A stretch of 64,000 bases of DNA from Streptomyces sp. man185 (GCA_002551355.1 NTHE01000005.1:62001-126000); one strand, 5' to 3'. Positions 35,822 through 45,009 are shown, counted from the first letter of the stretch. A program made the numbers and translations. Notes: a model not told the origin generated them from the letters alone.

Positions 35822-36808
35822 ATGGCGGACGACGGGTTCATCAGCCTCGACGGCGTCGAGAAGGTCTTCGAGGTCCGCCGCCGGGCGGGCCTGCTGCGCC
35901 GGGAGCGCCGTGAGGTGCGGGCCGTGGACGGGATCAGCTTCCAGGTCGCGCGCGGCGAGATGGTCGGCTACATCGGCCCGAACGGGGCCGGGAAGTCCAC
36001 CACGATCAAGATGCTGACGGGCATCCTCACCCCCAGCGGCGGCCGGCTGCGCGTCGCGGGCATCGACCCCTCCCGCGAACGCACCCGCCTCGCGCACCGC
36101 ATCGGCGTCGTCTTCGGCCAGCGGACGACCCTGTGGTGGGACCTGCCCCTGCGCGACTCGTACCGGCTGATGCACCGCATGTACCGCATCCCCGACCGGC
36201 GTTACCGGGAGAACCTGGACCGCTGCGTCGAACTCCTCGACCTGGGCGAGCTGCTGGACGTACCCGTACGGCAACTCTCCCTGGGGCAGCGGATGCGCGG
36301 CGACATCGCGGCGGCGCTGCTGCACGATCCCGAGGTGCTGTACCTGGACGAGCCGACGATCGGCCTGGACGTGATCTCCAAGGCCAAGGTGCGGCAGTTC
36401 CTGAAGGAGTTGAACACCGAGCGCGGCACGACGGTCCTGCTGACGACCCACGACCTCACCGACATCGAGCAGTTGTGCAACCGGGTGATGGTGATCGACC
36501 ACGGCCGTCTGATGTACGACGGTTCGCTGGCGGGCCTCCACGAGGTGGGGGAGAGCGAGCGCATGCTCGTGGTGGACCTGGAGAGCGAACTCCCCCCGAT
36601 CGTGCTGGAGTCGGCCGACGCGGGAGGGGCGCCGGCGCTGCGTGCGGTCAAGGTGGAGGGCCCGCGCCAGTGGCTGGCGTTCCCGGCCGCCGCGTCGGCG
36701 GCCCCGCTGGTGGCGCGGATCGCCGCGGACTACCCGCTGGTCGACCTGTCGGTGCGGGAGCCGGACATCGAGGCCGTCATCGCGAGGATGTACGAGTCCG
36801 CGCCCTGA
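35822..36808 (+). CDS. ABC-2 exporter ATPase
   Basis: 328 aa. Walker A GPNGAGKST at residues 52-60, a Q-loop region FGQRTTLWWDLPLRDSY, signature LSLGQRMRGDIAAALLHDP (variant of LSGGQ), Walker B VLYLDEPTIGLD and H-loop TTHDLTDIE. The C-terminal 90 residues form the accessory domain of drug/antibiotic exporters. Immediately follows its two permeases. Confidence 0.93.
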   Translation: MADDGFISLDGVEKVFEVRRRAGLLRRERREVRAVDGISFQVARGEMVGYIGPNGAGKSTTIKMLTGILTPSGGRLRVAGIDPSRERTRLAHRIGVVFGQRTTLWWDLPLRDSYRLMHRMYRIPDRRYRENLDRCVELLDLGELLDVPVRQLSLGQRMRGDIAAALLHDPEVLYLDEPTIGLDVISKAKVRQFLKELNTERGTTVLLTTHDLTDIEQLCNRVMVIDHGRLMYDGSLAGLHEVGESERMLVVDLESELPPIVLESADAGGAPALRAVKVEGPRQWLAFPAAASAAPLVARIAADYPLVDLSVREPDIEAVIARMYESAP

Positions 36809-36890
36809 CGTGCACTCTCCCGGGGCGTTCGTCGGGCGGCGCGCCCAGGTCGTGGGCCTGCGGGTCTGTGCCGGGAACGAGTGCGTTCAA

Positions 36891-36896
36891 TAGGCT
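36891..36896 (+). promoter_or_regulatory. -10 element of the DUF1707 gene
   Basis: TAGGCT lies 7 nt before the ATG at 36904 and no Shine-Dalgarno is present, so the transcript should be leaderless. Confidence 0.5.
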
Positions 36897-36903
36897 GCGC
36901 GGT

Positions 36904-37626
36904 ATGACAAGTGAGAGTCCGGACATGCGCGCCTCCGATGCCGAGCGGGAGCGGATCGCGGAACTGCTGCGCGAGGCCGTGGCCGAGGGCCGACTGGATA
37001 TGGACGAGTTCGAGCAGCGCCTCGAAGCGGCCTACAAGGCCCGTACGCACGGGGAGTTGGAGCCGCTGGTCCAGGACCTCCCGGCACCGGGCTCGGCGGT
37101 CGCTTCGGTGGGCTCGTCCGCCCCCGCCCCGCTGCGGGGCTCCGCCGCGAACTGGCCCGCGCGGATCGGCGGCACCGCGACGTCCAAGGGCGGGTTCGCG
37201 TTCTGGGGCGGCTTCAACCGCAAGGGCCGCTGGACGGTGGCCCGGACGTTCACCGGGTTCGCGATGTGGGGCGGTGGTGAGATCGATCTGCGCGAGGCGA
37301 ACTTCGAGGACCGTGAGGTCGTCATCCGCTGCATCACGATCATGGGCGGTATCCACGTGACCGCGCCACCGGAGCTGAACGTCGAGGTCCGCGGCATCGG
37401 CGTCATGGGAGGTTTCGGCGAGGGCTCCAACGAGGAGGGCGAGCCCGCTCCGGACGCCCCGCACGTGCGGATCACCGGCTTCGCCCTGATGGGCGGCGTC
37501 GGGGTGGACCGCAAGCGGACGAAGGCGGAGCGCCGCCGGCTGAAGGAGGCGAAGGAAGCCGAACTGGAGGCGCGCCGCCGGAGCGGGCTGGAGGGCCCGG
37601 GCGACAGCCGCCGCAAGGAGCTCTGA
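36904..37626 (+). CDS. DUF1707 (SHOCT-like) protein with LiaF-like C-terminal domain
   Basis: 240 aa. The N-terminal DUF1707 helical hairpin (MRASDAERERIAELLREAVAEGRLDMDEFEQRLEAAYKARTHGEL region) leads through a linker to a beta-rich domain with FAMWGGGEIDLREANF and ITIMGGIHVTAPPELNVEVRGIGVMGGF, a right-handed beta-helix fold as in cell-envelope stress protein LiaF. No membrane helix. Probably an envelope-stress sensor or regulator. Confidence 0.88.
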   Translation: MTSESPDMRASDAERERIAELLREAVAEGRLDMDEFEQRLEAAYKARTHGELEPLVQDLPAPGSAVASVGSSAPAPLRGSAANWPARIGGTATSKGGFAFWGGFNRKGRWTVARTFTGFAMWGGGEIDLREANFEDREVVIRCITIMGGIHVTAPPELNVEVRGIGVMGGFGEGSNEEGEPAPDAPHVRITGFALMGGVGVDRKRTKAERRRLKEAKEAELEARRRSGLEGPGDSRRKEL

Positions 37627-37710
37627 GGGACCGGGCCGGGGGCGGGGCGGGGCACGGTCCCGGGGCGGGTCTCGGTCCCCGGCCCGGACCTCGGTTTCGG
37701 GCCGGGGGCC

Positions 37711-37836
37711 GGACCGCCGTGAAGAGGGCCCGGCTCGCCGTGACCGGAGCCTGGGTTGCCGTTACGGGGGCCGGACCGCCGTGACCGGGCCCTGGACCGC
37801 CGAGGCGGGCCTCCGAACCGCCGGGGTCGGCCGTGG
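37711..37836. repeat. Degenerate 21-bp tandem repeat, about six units
   Basis: Units GGACCGCCGTGAAGAGGGCC (37711), GGCTCGCCGTGACCGGAGCC (37732), GGGTTGCCGTTACGGGGGCC (37753), GGACCGCCGTGACCGGGCCC (37773), GGACCGCCGAGGCGGGCCTC (37794) and a weaker sixth copy (37815). They fill the 290-bp spacer between convergent genes. No ORF with normal codon use covers them. Confidence 0.6.
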
Positions 37837-37916
37837 CCTCCGTACCCGGACCGAAGGAGCGCCTTCTCAGCGCCTCACGGCGGGCCGGAAGCCCCTCACC
37901 GTGCGCCGGATGCTCC

Positions 37917-39164
37917 TCACAGTGCGTCGGACCGGGGCGCGCGGGCGCGGTCCAGGGACTTCAGGTCCACCCGGTCGCCGAGCGCGCGGTATCCGTCGTC
38001 GTTGAGGTGCAGGTGGTCGCCGGAGTCGTACGTGGCGAGGAGCCGGTTCGGCGCGGCCGGGTCGCGTACCGCCGCGTCGAAGTCCACGTACGCGTCGAAG
38101 ACCGTGCCCGCCCGGATCTGCTCGTTGACCGCGTGGCGTACGGCGTCGCGCTGCGGCGTCCAGGTCGAGAAGCCCTCGAACGGGGTCAGCGTCGCGCCGA
38201 CGACCCGGAGCCCGCGCGCGTGCGCGCGGTCGGTGAGGGCGCGCAGGCTGTCCACGATGCGCTGGGGGTCGGGCTCCTGCGGGTACTGCTGTACGTCGTT
38301 GATGCCGAGTGCCACGACGACCGTCCGGGCTCCGGCGACCTCCAGGACGTCCCGGTCGAGCCGGTCGGTGCCCGACTGGCCCCCGCTGCCGCGGCCGACG
38401 CCCACGGCCCGGTTGCCCGCGATGCCCGCGTTGGCCACCCCGTACCGGCCGCCCAGCCGGTCGGCGAGGACGTCGGTCCAGCGGGCGTTGGCGTCGGTGG
38501 TGGAGCCGCTGCCCGCGGTCAGGGAGTCCCCGAGGGCGACGACCGCGCCGAGCGCCCGCTCGCTGCGGACGTCCACGGCGGTCAGGTAGCGCCAGTTGCT
38601 GGTGCTGAAGGTGCCGCGCTCGTCGATCAGGAACGAGGTCTGGTGGGTGTACGGGTGGTAGGTGACAGGACCGCCGCCCCGCGGGGTCCGGAAGCTGACC
38701 TGGAGGTCGGAGTCGGGGGCCACGGGCACCACGACCGGGTCGCTGGTGACTCGTCCGCCCGCGGCGACGGTGACGGCGGCGGCACCCTTGAAGGTGACCG
38801 GCCGGGTGTTGACGGTGGCCTGGTCGACGACCAGGGGGGTCGTGCCGAAGAGGTTCGACAGCGTGATGCGGGCGACGTTACCGCCGACGCTGGTGTGCAC
38901 GACGTTACGGATGGTGCGCCCGGGGAGCCCCTGCTCGGTGCCCGGCTCGGCGCCGACGGGCGCGGCGGTCCAGGTGGCGACCCACGTGCCGCCCGAGGTG
39001 GCGGGGGCGACCGGGTTGCGGGCCGCCGCCTGGGTCTCGGCCGGCGGGAGCGGCGTCGACCGGGGGCCGGAGAGCAGCGTCGTGGCGAAGGCGACGGCGG
39101 CGGCGAGCGCGGCGGTGCCCGCCACTAGGGCGATGAGCAGGGCATACCCCTGGCGCCTTGGCAT
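37917..39164 (-). CDS. Secreted or membrane-anchored SGNH/GDSL hydrolase
   Basis: 415 aa from the ATG at 39164 (AAGGAGA, 10 nt upstream). N-terminal membrane segment (residues 6-32; signal anchor or uncleaved signal), a 150-residue beta-rich domain (WVATWTAAPVG), then the SGNH hydrolase: S214 in VVALGDSLTAGSGS, N289 in VALGIND, and D383/H386 in SGDHLHLNDDGY. Likely an extracytoplasmic esterase or lipase. Confidence 0.9.
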   Translation of the reverse strand: MPRRQGYALLIALVAGTAALAAAVAFATTLLSGPRSTPLPPAETQAAARNPVAPATSGGTWVATWTAAPVGAEPGTEQGLPGRTIRNVVHTSVGGNVARITLSNLFGTTPLVVDQATVNTRPVTFKGAAAVTVAAGGRVTSDPVVVPVAPDSDLQVSFRTPRGGGPVTYHPYTHQTSFLIDERGTFSTSNWRYLTAVDVRSERALGAVVALGDSLTAGSGSTTDANARWTDVLADRLGGRYGVANAGIAGNRAVGVGRGSGGQSGTDRLDRDVLEVAGARTVVVALGINDVQQYPQEPDPQRIVDSLRALTDRAHARGLRVVGATLTPFEGFSTWTPQRDAVRHAVNEQIRAGTVFDAYVDFDAAVRDPAAPNRLLATYDSGDHLHLNDDGYRALGDRVDLKSLDRARAPRSDAL

Positions 39165-39261
39165 GTGCGGTGGTTCTCCTTGTGATGATCGTGCTGGTCC
39201 CATGATGCGACAGGCCGTCGGGAACTCCACATGCGGCCCGGGAGTAGGGGAGGTAGGGACA

Positions 39262-40737
39262 ATGCGTACGTCACGGGGGAGAGGCGTACGCGGACGGGTG
39301 GAGCGGATGGAACGGACCGGATCCGGCGAGCAGGAGCAGGACGGGGACGCGGTGCAGAAGGACGCGGCGCAAGGGCCGGAGGGATCGGAGCGGGCGGCCC
39401 TGCCGCCGGCGCAGGCACAGGCGTCGGCGCAGGCACAGGCGCGGGAGCCGAGGGTGGGCGCAGGCCCGCTGGCCTCGTTCGCGTACACCGCCGCCGACGA
39501 GGAGAAACAGCGCGGCGTACGGCGCATGAAACTCACGGCCACCGGCCTCCTTCTGCTCGTCGCGCTCGTCTACGTCCTGGCCACCTGGGCGAAGAACTCA
39601 GGTGTGGGGGGCTGGCCGGGCTACGTCGCGGCGGCTGCCGAGGCGGGGATGGTGGGCGCGTTGGCGGACTGGTTCGCCGTGACGGCGCTCTTCCGGCGCC
39701 CGCTCGGCCTGCCCATTCCGCACACAGCCATCATCCCCACCAAGAAGGATCAGCTAGGACAGTCCCTCGGTTCCTTCGTTGGCGAGAACTTTCTCTCCGG
39801 AGACGTCATTCGTGACCGAATTCACGCTCTCGGGGTAGGTCGGAGGGTCGGTGTCTGGCTCGCGGAGCCGGCCCACGCCGACCGGGTGACCGCCGAGCTG
39901 GCGACGGCGCTGCGCGGGGCGCTGACGGTCCTTCGGGATTCCGACGTCCAGGCGATCGTAGGCGAGGCGATCACCCGCCGGGCCAACGCGGTGGAGATCG
40001 GCCCGGGCCTCGGCAAGATGCTGGAGAAGGTCGTCACGGACGGCGGCCACCGCAAGGTCGTCGACCTCGTCTGCGTACGGGCGCACGACTGGCTGGTGGA
40101 GCACGGCGACTCGGTGATGAACGCGGTGCAGGGCGGGGCCCCCGGCTGGACCCCGCGGTTCGTGGACAAGCGGGTGGGGGAGCGGGTCTACAAGGAGCTG
40201 CTGCGGTTCGTCACGGAGATGCGGGACATGCCGGAGCACCCGGCGCGCGGCTCCATCGACACGTTCCTGACCGACTTCGCGGCCGACCTCCAGAGCGACG
40301 CCGACACCCGGGCCCGCGTGGAGCGGCTGAAGTCGGAGATCCTGGGCCGCGCCGAGGTCCAGGACGTCATCGCCTCGGCCTGGTCCTCCGTCCGCACGAT
40401 GATCCTGTCGGCGGCGGAGGACGAGCGCAGCGAACTGCGGCTGCGGGCCCGCGCGTCGCTGATGTCGCTGGGCGCGAAACTGGCGAGCGACGCACGGCTC
40501 CAGGGCAAGCTGGACGGCTGGCTGGAGGACGCGGCGGTGTACGTGGTGACGACGTACCGCGCGGAGATCACCTCGCTGATCAGCGAGACGGTCGCGGGCT
40601 GGGACGCGGACCAGACCTCGAAGAAGATCGAGGCGCACATCGGCCGCGACCTCCAGTTCATCCGGATCAACGGCACGGTGGTCGGCGCGCTGGCGGGCCT
40701 GGCGATCTACACGGTGTCACACGCGCTGGGCGGCTAG
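39262..40737 (+). CDS. DUF445 family membrane protein
   Basis: 491 aa. A charged, Gln/Ala-rich N-terminal 70 residues, then KLTATGLLLLVALVYVLATW (membrane), GYVAAAAEAGMVGALADWFAVTALFRRPLGLPIPHTAIIP (DUF445 signature) and SLGSFVGENFLS, a long helical cytoplasmic body, and a final membrane helix. Family function is unknown. GGGGAGGTAGGG precedes the ATG at 39262; an alternative start is 39307. Confidence 0.88.
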   Translation: MRTSRGRGVRGRVERMERTGSGEQEQDGDAVQKDAAQGPEGSERAALPPAQAQASAQAQAREPRVGAGPLASFAYTAADEEKQRGVRRMKLTATGLLLLVALVYVLATWAKNSGVGGWPGYVAAAAEAGMVGALADWFAVTALFRRPLGLPIPHTAIIPTKKDQLGQSLGSFVGENFLSGDVIRDRIHALGVGRRVGVWLAEPAHADRVTAELATALRGALTVLRDSDVQAIVGEAITRRANAVEIGPGLGKMLEKVVTDGGHRKVVDLVCVRAHDWLVEHGDSVMNAVQGGAPGWTPRFVDKRVGERVYKELLRFVTEMRDMPEHPARGSIDTFLTDFAADLQSDADTRARVERLKSEILGRAEVQDVIASAWSSVRTMILSAAEDERSELRLRARASLMSLGAKLASDARLQGKLDGWLEDAAVYVVTTYRAEITSLISETVAGWDADQTSKKIEAHIGRDLQFIRINGTVVGALAGLAIYTVSHALGG

Positions 40738-41091
40738 CCGGCGGGCTGCTGGGCGCAGGGCGCGCGGCGCCGGGCTGCTGGGCGGCCGGTTTCTGGCTTC
40801 CGGGTCCCGGGGCTGGGCCCTGGCTCCCGGCACCAGGCTCTCTCGGCGCTGGCTCCCGGGCCCGGCTGGGGGGCCTGCTCCGGGTGCGTACCCGTCCTGT
40901 CGTACGGGCACGCACCCGGCCTACGCGGGGGAGTTGCCCGGTAGTACGGGCGGGGCGCGGCAGGTGTTCAGGGCCGCGCGGAATTCCTGAGAATCCCCTT
41001 CGGGCTGAGCGGGCTGAGCGGGCCGGGCTGAGCGAGGCTGGGCGAGGTCGGGAGCGGCAGAGCAGCAGGCCGAGGCCGGGCCGGGCGTGGC
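40738..41091. other. 354-bp spacer with short repeats and a terminator
   Basis: The first part has irregular GGGCTGCTGGGC and GGCTCCCGGG repeats. A 9-bp repeat GGGCTGAGC occurs at 41002, 41011 and 41025. No gene with Streptomyces codon use is seen on either strand; the only defined element is the hairpin at 40880-40919. Confidence 0.5.
40880..40919 (+). terminator. Terminator downstream of the DUF445 gene
   Basis: CCGGGTGCGT (40880-40889) pairs with ACGCACCCGG (40910-40919), with an inner CCCGT/ACGGG stem. Confidence 0.75.
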
Positions 41092-41412
41092 TCAGGTGTT
41101 CGTGCCCCGGCGCGTGACGGCCCAGGACGCGGCGGCCACACCACCCGCGACGGCGAACACGGCGGGCCACGCGCCGACCTTCTTGGCGAGCGGGTGCGAC
41201 CCGGCGAAGGCGGCGACATAGGCGACGGTCAGCCCCGTGGCGGCCCGGGGACCGGCCGCGCGGTTCCACTCGTACGCGGCCAGCGCCCCGGCGGCGGCGA
41301 GCGCGACGCCGCCGAGCGGTCGCTTCCCGGTCCACCGGGCGACGCCGTACCCCCCGACGAGCCCGCTCGCCGCCACCGCCGCTGCCGGAACCTTCGCCAT
41401 CGCCGCCACCAT
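41092..41412 (-). CDS. Small multi-pass membrane protein of unknown function
   Basis: 106 aa, three or four alanine/glycine/valine-rich hydrophobic segments (AAAVAASGLVGGYGVARW, GGVALAAAGALAAYEW, GLTVAYVAAFAGS, WPAVFAVAGGVAAASWAV) with a short basic tail. The start is uncertain (41412 or the internal ATG at 41400); AAGGAAG lies close to the first. Divergent from the hydrolase gene. Confidence 0.6.
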   Translation of the reverse strand: MVAAMAKVPAAAVAASGLVGGYGVARWTGKRPLGGVALAAAGALAAYEWNRAAGPRAATGLTVAYVAAFAGSHPLAKKVGAWPAVFAVAGGVAAASWAVTRRGTNT

Positions 41413-41554
41413 CGCTTCCTTGTGAGCCGTCGGTATGTCCGTGGCCCGCTGTTTCCGTGGTCCGTTCCTCCACCCGAGGCTAGCGTTCGGGGCGACGCGG
41501 CCGGCGGGCGGCACGGCATGCGGTACGGCATCACGGAGAGAGCGAGGATTCCGG

Positions 41555-42376
41555 ATGGCAGCGGTCACGAGCACGGTCACGGTGGCGAACGAGGACGGCC
41601 CGGGGAGCGGCCCCGTACACCTCTTCTGCACCGATCACGGCGGTGACGGCCCGCCCCTGCTCCTGCTGCACGGCCTGGCCGGTCACTGCGGGGAGTGGGA
41701 GGCGCTGGCGGCCCGGTTCGCGGCGATGCACCGGGTGGTCGCCTTCGACGCGCGGGGCAGCGGGGCGAGTACCCGCCGCCCCGGGGACGTGACGCGGGCG
41801 GCGCACGTCCGTGACGTACGGGCGGTCGCGCGCCGGTTCGGTCTGGACGGGGAGGACACGGTGCTGGTCGGCCAGTCGATGGGCGGCCTCACCGCGCTGC
41901 TGACGGCGGCGGCGCACCCGGAGGTCTGCCGTGCGCTGGTCCTGATCGAGGCGGGCCCGGCCGGGCCGAGTCCCCAACTGCCGCAACAGATAGGCGACTG
42001 GCTCGACTCCTGGCCGGTGCCGTTCGCGGACGCGGGGGCGGCCGAGGCGTTCTTCGGCGGCGGCCCGGCGGGCCGGGCCTGGGCTGCGGGCCTCGTGCCG
42101 GGCCCCGGCGGACTGCGCCCCCGCGTCGACCGGGACGTGATGGTGGCCACGGTCCAGGAGAACGCGCACCGCGACTACTGGGACGCCTGGGACCGGGTGC
42201 GCTGCCCGGTGCTGGTGCTGCGGGGCGAGAGCGGCGCGATGAAACCGGACGAGGCGGACCGGATGCGGGCCCGGCACCCCGCGACACGGATCGGTGTGAT
42301 CCCGGGCGCGGGCCACGACGCTCATCTGGACAACTCGGCTGCGGTGTTCGGGGAGATGAGGGCCTTCCTCTCGTGA
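41555..42376 (+). CDS. Alpha/beta-fold hydrolase
   Basis: 273 aa. Alpha/beta hydrolase core: LLLLHGLAGHCGEWEALAARF (oxyanion HG), nucleophile S108 in VLVGQSMGGLTAL, and the late histidine in IPGAGHDAHLDNS. The lid region is Pro/Gly rich. Substrate unknown; similar to haloalkane-dehalogenase/esterase-type members. GCGAGGA precedes the ATG at 41555. Confidence 0.88.
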   Translation: MAAVTSTVTVANEDGPGSGPVHLFCTDHGGDGPPLLLLHGLAGHCGEWEALAARFAAMHRVVAFDARGSGASTRRPGDVTRAAHVRDVRAVARRFGLDGEDTVLVGQSMGGLTALLTAAAHPEVCRALVLIEAGPAGPSPQLPQQIGDWLDSWPVPFADAGAAEAFFGGGPAGRAWAAGLVPGPGGLRPRVDRDVMVATVQENAHRDYWDAWDRVRCPVLVLRGESGAMKPDEADRMRARHPATRIGVIPGAGHDAHLDNSAAVFGEMRAFLS

Positions 42377-42428
42377 TCCCTGGCGGTGACCCGGTGTAAG
42401 GTCTGGACCCTTCGCACGAGGGGGGCTC

Positions 42429-43016
42429 ATGCTGTTCCGTAACGCTGCCCGTACCGAAGGTCACCATCCGGCGCGAACGGGACTGCGCGCAGGCGCACTT
42501 GCCGTGGTCGTGGCTGCGGTGCTGGTGTCCTGCACCCAGGCGTCGAGCGGCGGTGGACCCGGCGCGGACGTCCCGAACGCATCGGCGGACCCGGCGGCTG
42601 TGGACGCCGCCCGGAACGCCGAGAACGCCGACTCCGTAGAGAACGCGGACCAGGCCGAGCGGGCGGCCGGCGAGGCGGAGGAGACCGCCGCCCCCTCACC
42701 CGGCCCCGCACCGGTCAGCGACGCTTTCGCAACGCTCCAGGCGACGCTGAACGACACCTGCACCCCGGGCGCGGGCGACTGCGGGTATTTCCTCGGCCGG
42801 GTCACCCAGGAACTCACCGAGCTGGACGAGTCGATGCGGGCGGACGCCAAGGGCCCCGGCCACTTCAAGAAGCCGCTCGACGACATGAAGGTCCTGTTCG
42901 ACAAGCTGGGCGACGACCGGTCCGAGGCGCACCTGGAGAAGCACTTCTCCGAGATCGTCAGCACCCGTGACGGCATCAACACCTGGATGCAGGACCACCC
43001 GGACGACTATCGCTGA
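42429..43016 (+). CDS. Putative lipoprotein
   Basis: 195 aa. Signal peptide with lipobox LVSC at about residues 33-36, an Ala/Asn/Glu-rich linker (AARNAENADSVENADQAERAAGEAEE), then a small helical domain with two cysteines (CTPGAGDCGYFLGRVTQELTEL) and ending DGINTWMQDHPDDYR. The family is not recognised. GAGGGGGG precedes the ATG. After the stop the same frame carries a 12-codon ORF (43044-43082) that overlaps the next start by ATGA. Confidence 0.78.
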   Translation: MLFRNAARTEGHHPARTGLRAGALAVVVAAVLVSCTQASSGGGPGADVPNASADPAAVDAARNAENADSVENADQAERAAGEAEETAAPSPGPAPVSDAFATLQATLNDTCTPGAGDCGYFLGRVTQELTELDESMRADAKGPGHFKKPLDDMKVLFDKLGDDRSEAHLEKHFSEIVSTRDGINTWMQDHPDDYR

Positions 43017-43078
43017 CCTCGGCCCGGCAAGAACGGCGTGCGCATGGTCGAACCGGCCCTGCGGGAGCGGATGAAGCA

Positions 43079-43654
43079 ATGACCTTGCGTTCCGACGTGG
43101 CGGAGTTGCTGGCTGGGGCAGGCATCCTCGACGTGGACGTCGAGGATGCCGTCGCGGACGAGCACGTCCGATCGTCCGCGTACCGACGCGTCGTCTCGGC
43201 AGTCGCTTCCTCGCGGAGCCGCGATCGCGACCGGGACCGGGACCGGGACCGGGCGACGGTGGCCACGATTCTGCGCGATCCCCTCGAGATCGTGTCCAAG
43301 ACGGCGGTGGTCGACTTCGTGGACCGGATGGCGATGAGGCTGACCGGCCCTGAGGAGTTCCGGCAGTGGTCGGCCGAACTGCTGCCGGAGATCGACCAGC
43401 TCAAGGGGGAAGGGAATCGCGAGTTCATTCGCCGCCGCGTGCACGACTGGCTGTTCTACCTGACCATCAGGGACGGTCACGTGTCGACGACGTCGGCCGA
43501 GTTGGCCAAGGTCACGCCTTGGATGCAGCGCGTCCTCGCCGAAGGGTCGACGTCGTCGGCGGTGCTCGCCCTGCTCGCCGAGTCGGGCAGCAGCAAGAAG
43601 ATACGGAACATCGCGGGGAACCGAGCCGGAAGCCGCACGCTGAGAAGGCAATGA
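43079..43654 (+). CDS. Hypothetical protein with Arg-Asp repeat
   Basis: 191 aa. N-terminal helical part (LRSDVAELLAGAGILDVDVED), then a run SRDRDRDRDRDRA encoded by four GACCGG hexamers (43229-43252), then a helical C-terminal half (LEIVSKTAVVDFVDRMAMRL, EFRQWSAELLPEIDQLKGEG, WLFYLTIRDG). No known domain is recognised. The ATG overlaps the stop of a 12-codon ORF. Beginning of the less conserved part of the window. Confidence 0.7.
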   Translation: MTLRSDVAELLAGAGILDVDVEDAVADEHVRSSAYRRVVSAVASSRSRDRDRDRDRDRATVATILRDPLEIVSKTAVVDFVDRMAMRLTGPEEFRQWSAELLPEIDQLKGEGNREFIRRRVHDWLFYLTIRDGHVSTTSAELAKVTPWMQRVLAEGSTSSAVLALLAESGSSKKIRNIAGNRAGSRTLRRQ

Positions 43655-43790
43655 GTCGGTCGTGGCGACGGGCAGACACGCCGGCTGCCTCACCCACTGC
43701 GTCACCCACAAGAATGGCGGGGCGGCGGCCAGAAGAAGGCGGCGCGAACGGCCCGGAGTCACCCGGAGTCACCCGGAGGCTGCGCGACGC

Positions 43791-44675
43791 CTACTCGCAG
43801 CCGACGCCGTCCCCGTCGCGGTCGAGGTGCCGACCGTAGCCGGGATCCCCGGCGCGGATGGGCGCGGCTCCCGCGTCCCGTACGGCGGTGCAGTTCGCGT
43901 AGGACGTACTGGCGCCACCGCCCCCACCACTCGTACTGCCCCCACTGCCACTGCTGTCGGAGGACGACGCGGACTCGCCCCACGGCTCGCATCCCACACC
44001 GTCGCCGTCGCGGTCCAGGTGGGGCGCGTAGCCGGGGTCGCCCTCCTCCACCGGGGCGGCCCCGGCGGCGCGCGCGGCGTCGCAGTTCTTGTAGTGGACC
44101 GATGCCGGTGCGGTCGCCTTCGCTGCGGGCTTCGCGGCAGGGGTCGGGGTGGGGCTCGGCTCGGGAGCGGGTGCGGGGACGGTGATGCGGACGACGGCGG
44201 TGGCGGCGGGGACCTCCGTGCCTTTCACGCCTACCTGGTAGGTCAGTTCGTCCTCACCGGCGTATCCGTCCCTGGCGGTGTACGTGACCGTGGTCCCGGA
44301 CACCGATGCGGAACCATGGCTGGGCTCGGCCTCGATGCGCAGGGTCAGCTCGGCCGGGTCGTAGGCGTCGAGCAGGGCGGCCCCGACCCCGCTCTCCAGG
44401 GTGACGGAGTCGTTGTCGAGGACGTCCACGTCCAGACTGCTGCCCGCGTCCACGCTCAGCTCGTCGTCGTCCATGAGCGCCAACGCCCTTTCCACGGAGG
44501 CCGACGGACTGGCCGACGCTGCGACCTCGACGGCGTCCTTCCCACCCCGGCCGCCCTGACTGCCGTCGTCGCTTCCGCACCCGGCCAGAACCAGGGCGAG
44601 CACGCCCGCGCCCGCCGACACCCGTATCCGGAGGAACCCGCGCCTCGGCCGTCGTGACTGCTTCCTCGTCTGCAT
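43791..44675 (-). CDS. Lipoprotein with two Excalibur calcium-binding domains
   Basis: 294 aa from the ATG at 44675. Lipobox LAGC at about residue 33, an Ig-like/cadherin-like beta domain (DVDVLDNDSVTL, GSASVSGTTVTYTARDGYAG), a Pro/Ala-rich linker, then two Excalibur repeats: YKNCDAARAAGAAP...HLDRDGDGVGCE and YANCTAVRDAGAAP...HLDRDGDGVGCE, with the DxDxDG calcium loop and paired cysteines. An envelope protein, probably calcium-stabilised. Confidence 0.9.
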   Translation of the reverse strand: MQTRKQSRRPRRGFLRIRVSAGAGVLALVLAGCGSDDGSQGGRGGKDAVEVAASASPSASVERALALMDDDELSVDAGSSLDVDVLDNDSVTLESGVGAALLDAYDPAELTLRIEAEPSHGSASVSGTTVTYTARDGYAGEDELTYQVGVKGTEVPAATAVVRITVPAPAPEPSPTPTPAAKPAAKATAPASVHYKNCDAARAAGAAPVEEGDPGYAPHLDRDGDGVGCEPWGESASSSDSSGSGGSTSGGGGGASTSYANCTAVRDAGAAPIRAGDPGYGRHLDRDGDGVGCE

Positions 44676-45009
44676 GTGTTGCCCCCAAGGCCGGACTTCG
44701 TGCGGTGGAGCAGCCGATGCTCGCAGCGCGTAAGGGCGCTCATCAGGCACATGGGGGAAGCGAAGCGGAATTGTGATGAAAGCGTGTGCAAAGCGTGGAG
44801 GGCGTCAGGCGGCGGCAACGACGCGCGGCAGCACCCGCGTTGGGGTTGGTCGGCGAACAGATCTTCGATGTGGTGATGCGTCAGAGCTGTGGGATACGGT
44901 GACGAGGTCATCACGCTCAGTGCGCGCCCGCGCGCAAAGGGCGGCCCCCGGAGGTGCGCTAACACCCACCCGAGGGCCTAACACCCCCAGTGGATCGGAC
45001 CCACCAGAA
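44676..45009. other. 334-bp leader region of the winged-helix gene
   Basis: No ORF with typical codon use. The distal part has an imperfect hairpin (44943-44978: GGCCC...GGGCC with the GGAGGTG/CACCC core) and a direct repeat CTAACACCC at 44959-44967 and 44978-44986, just before the start codon. It resembles a structured 5' leader; its function is unknown. Confidence 0.45.

Noticed and set aside
43655..43790. Short CACCCGGAGT repeats as regulatory sites
   Set aside because: Only two adjacent copies in a convergent gap, where no promoter is expected.
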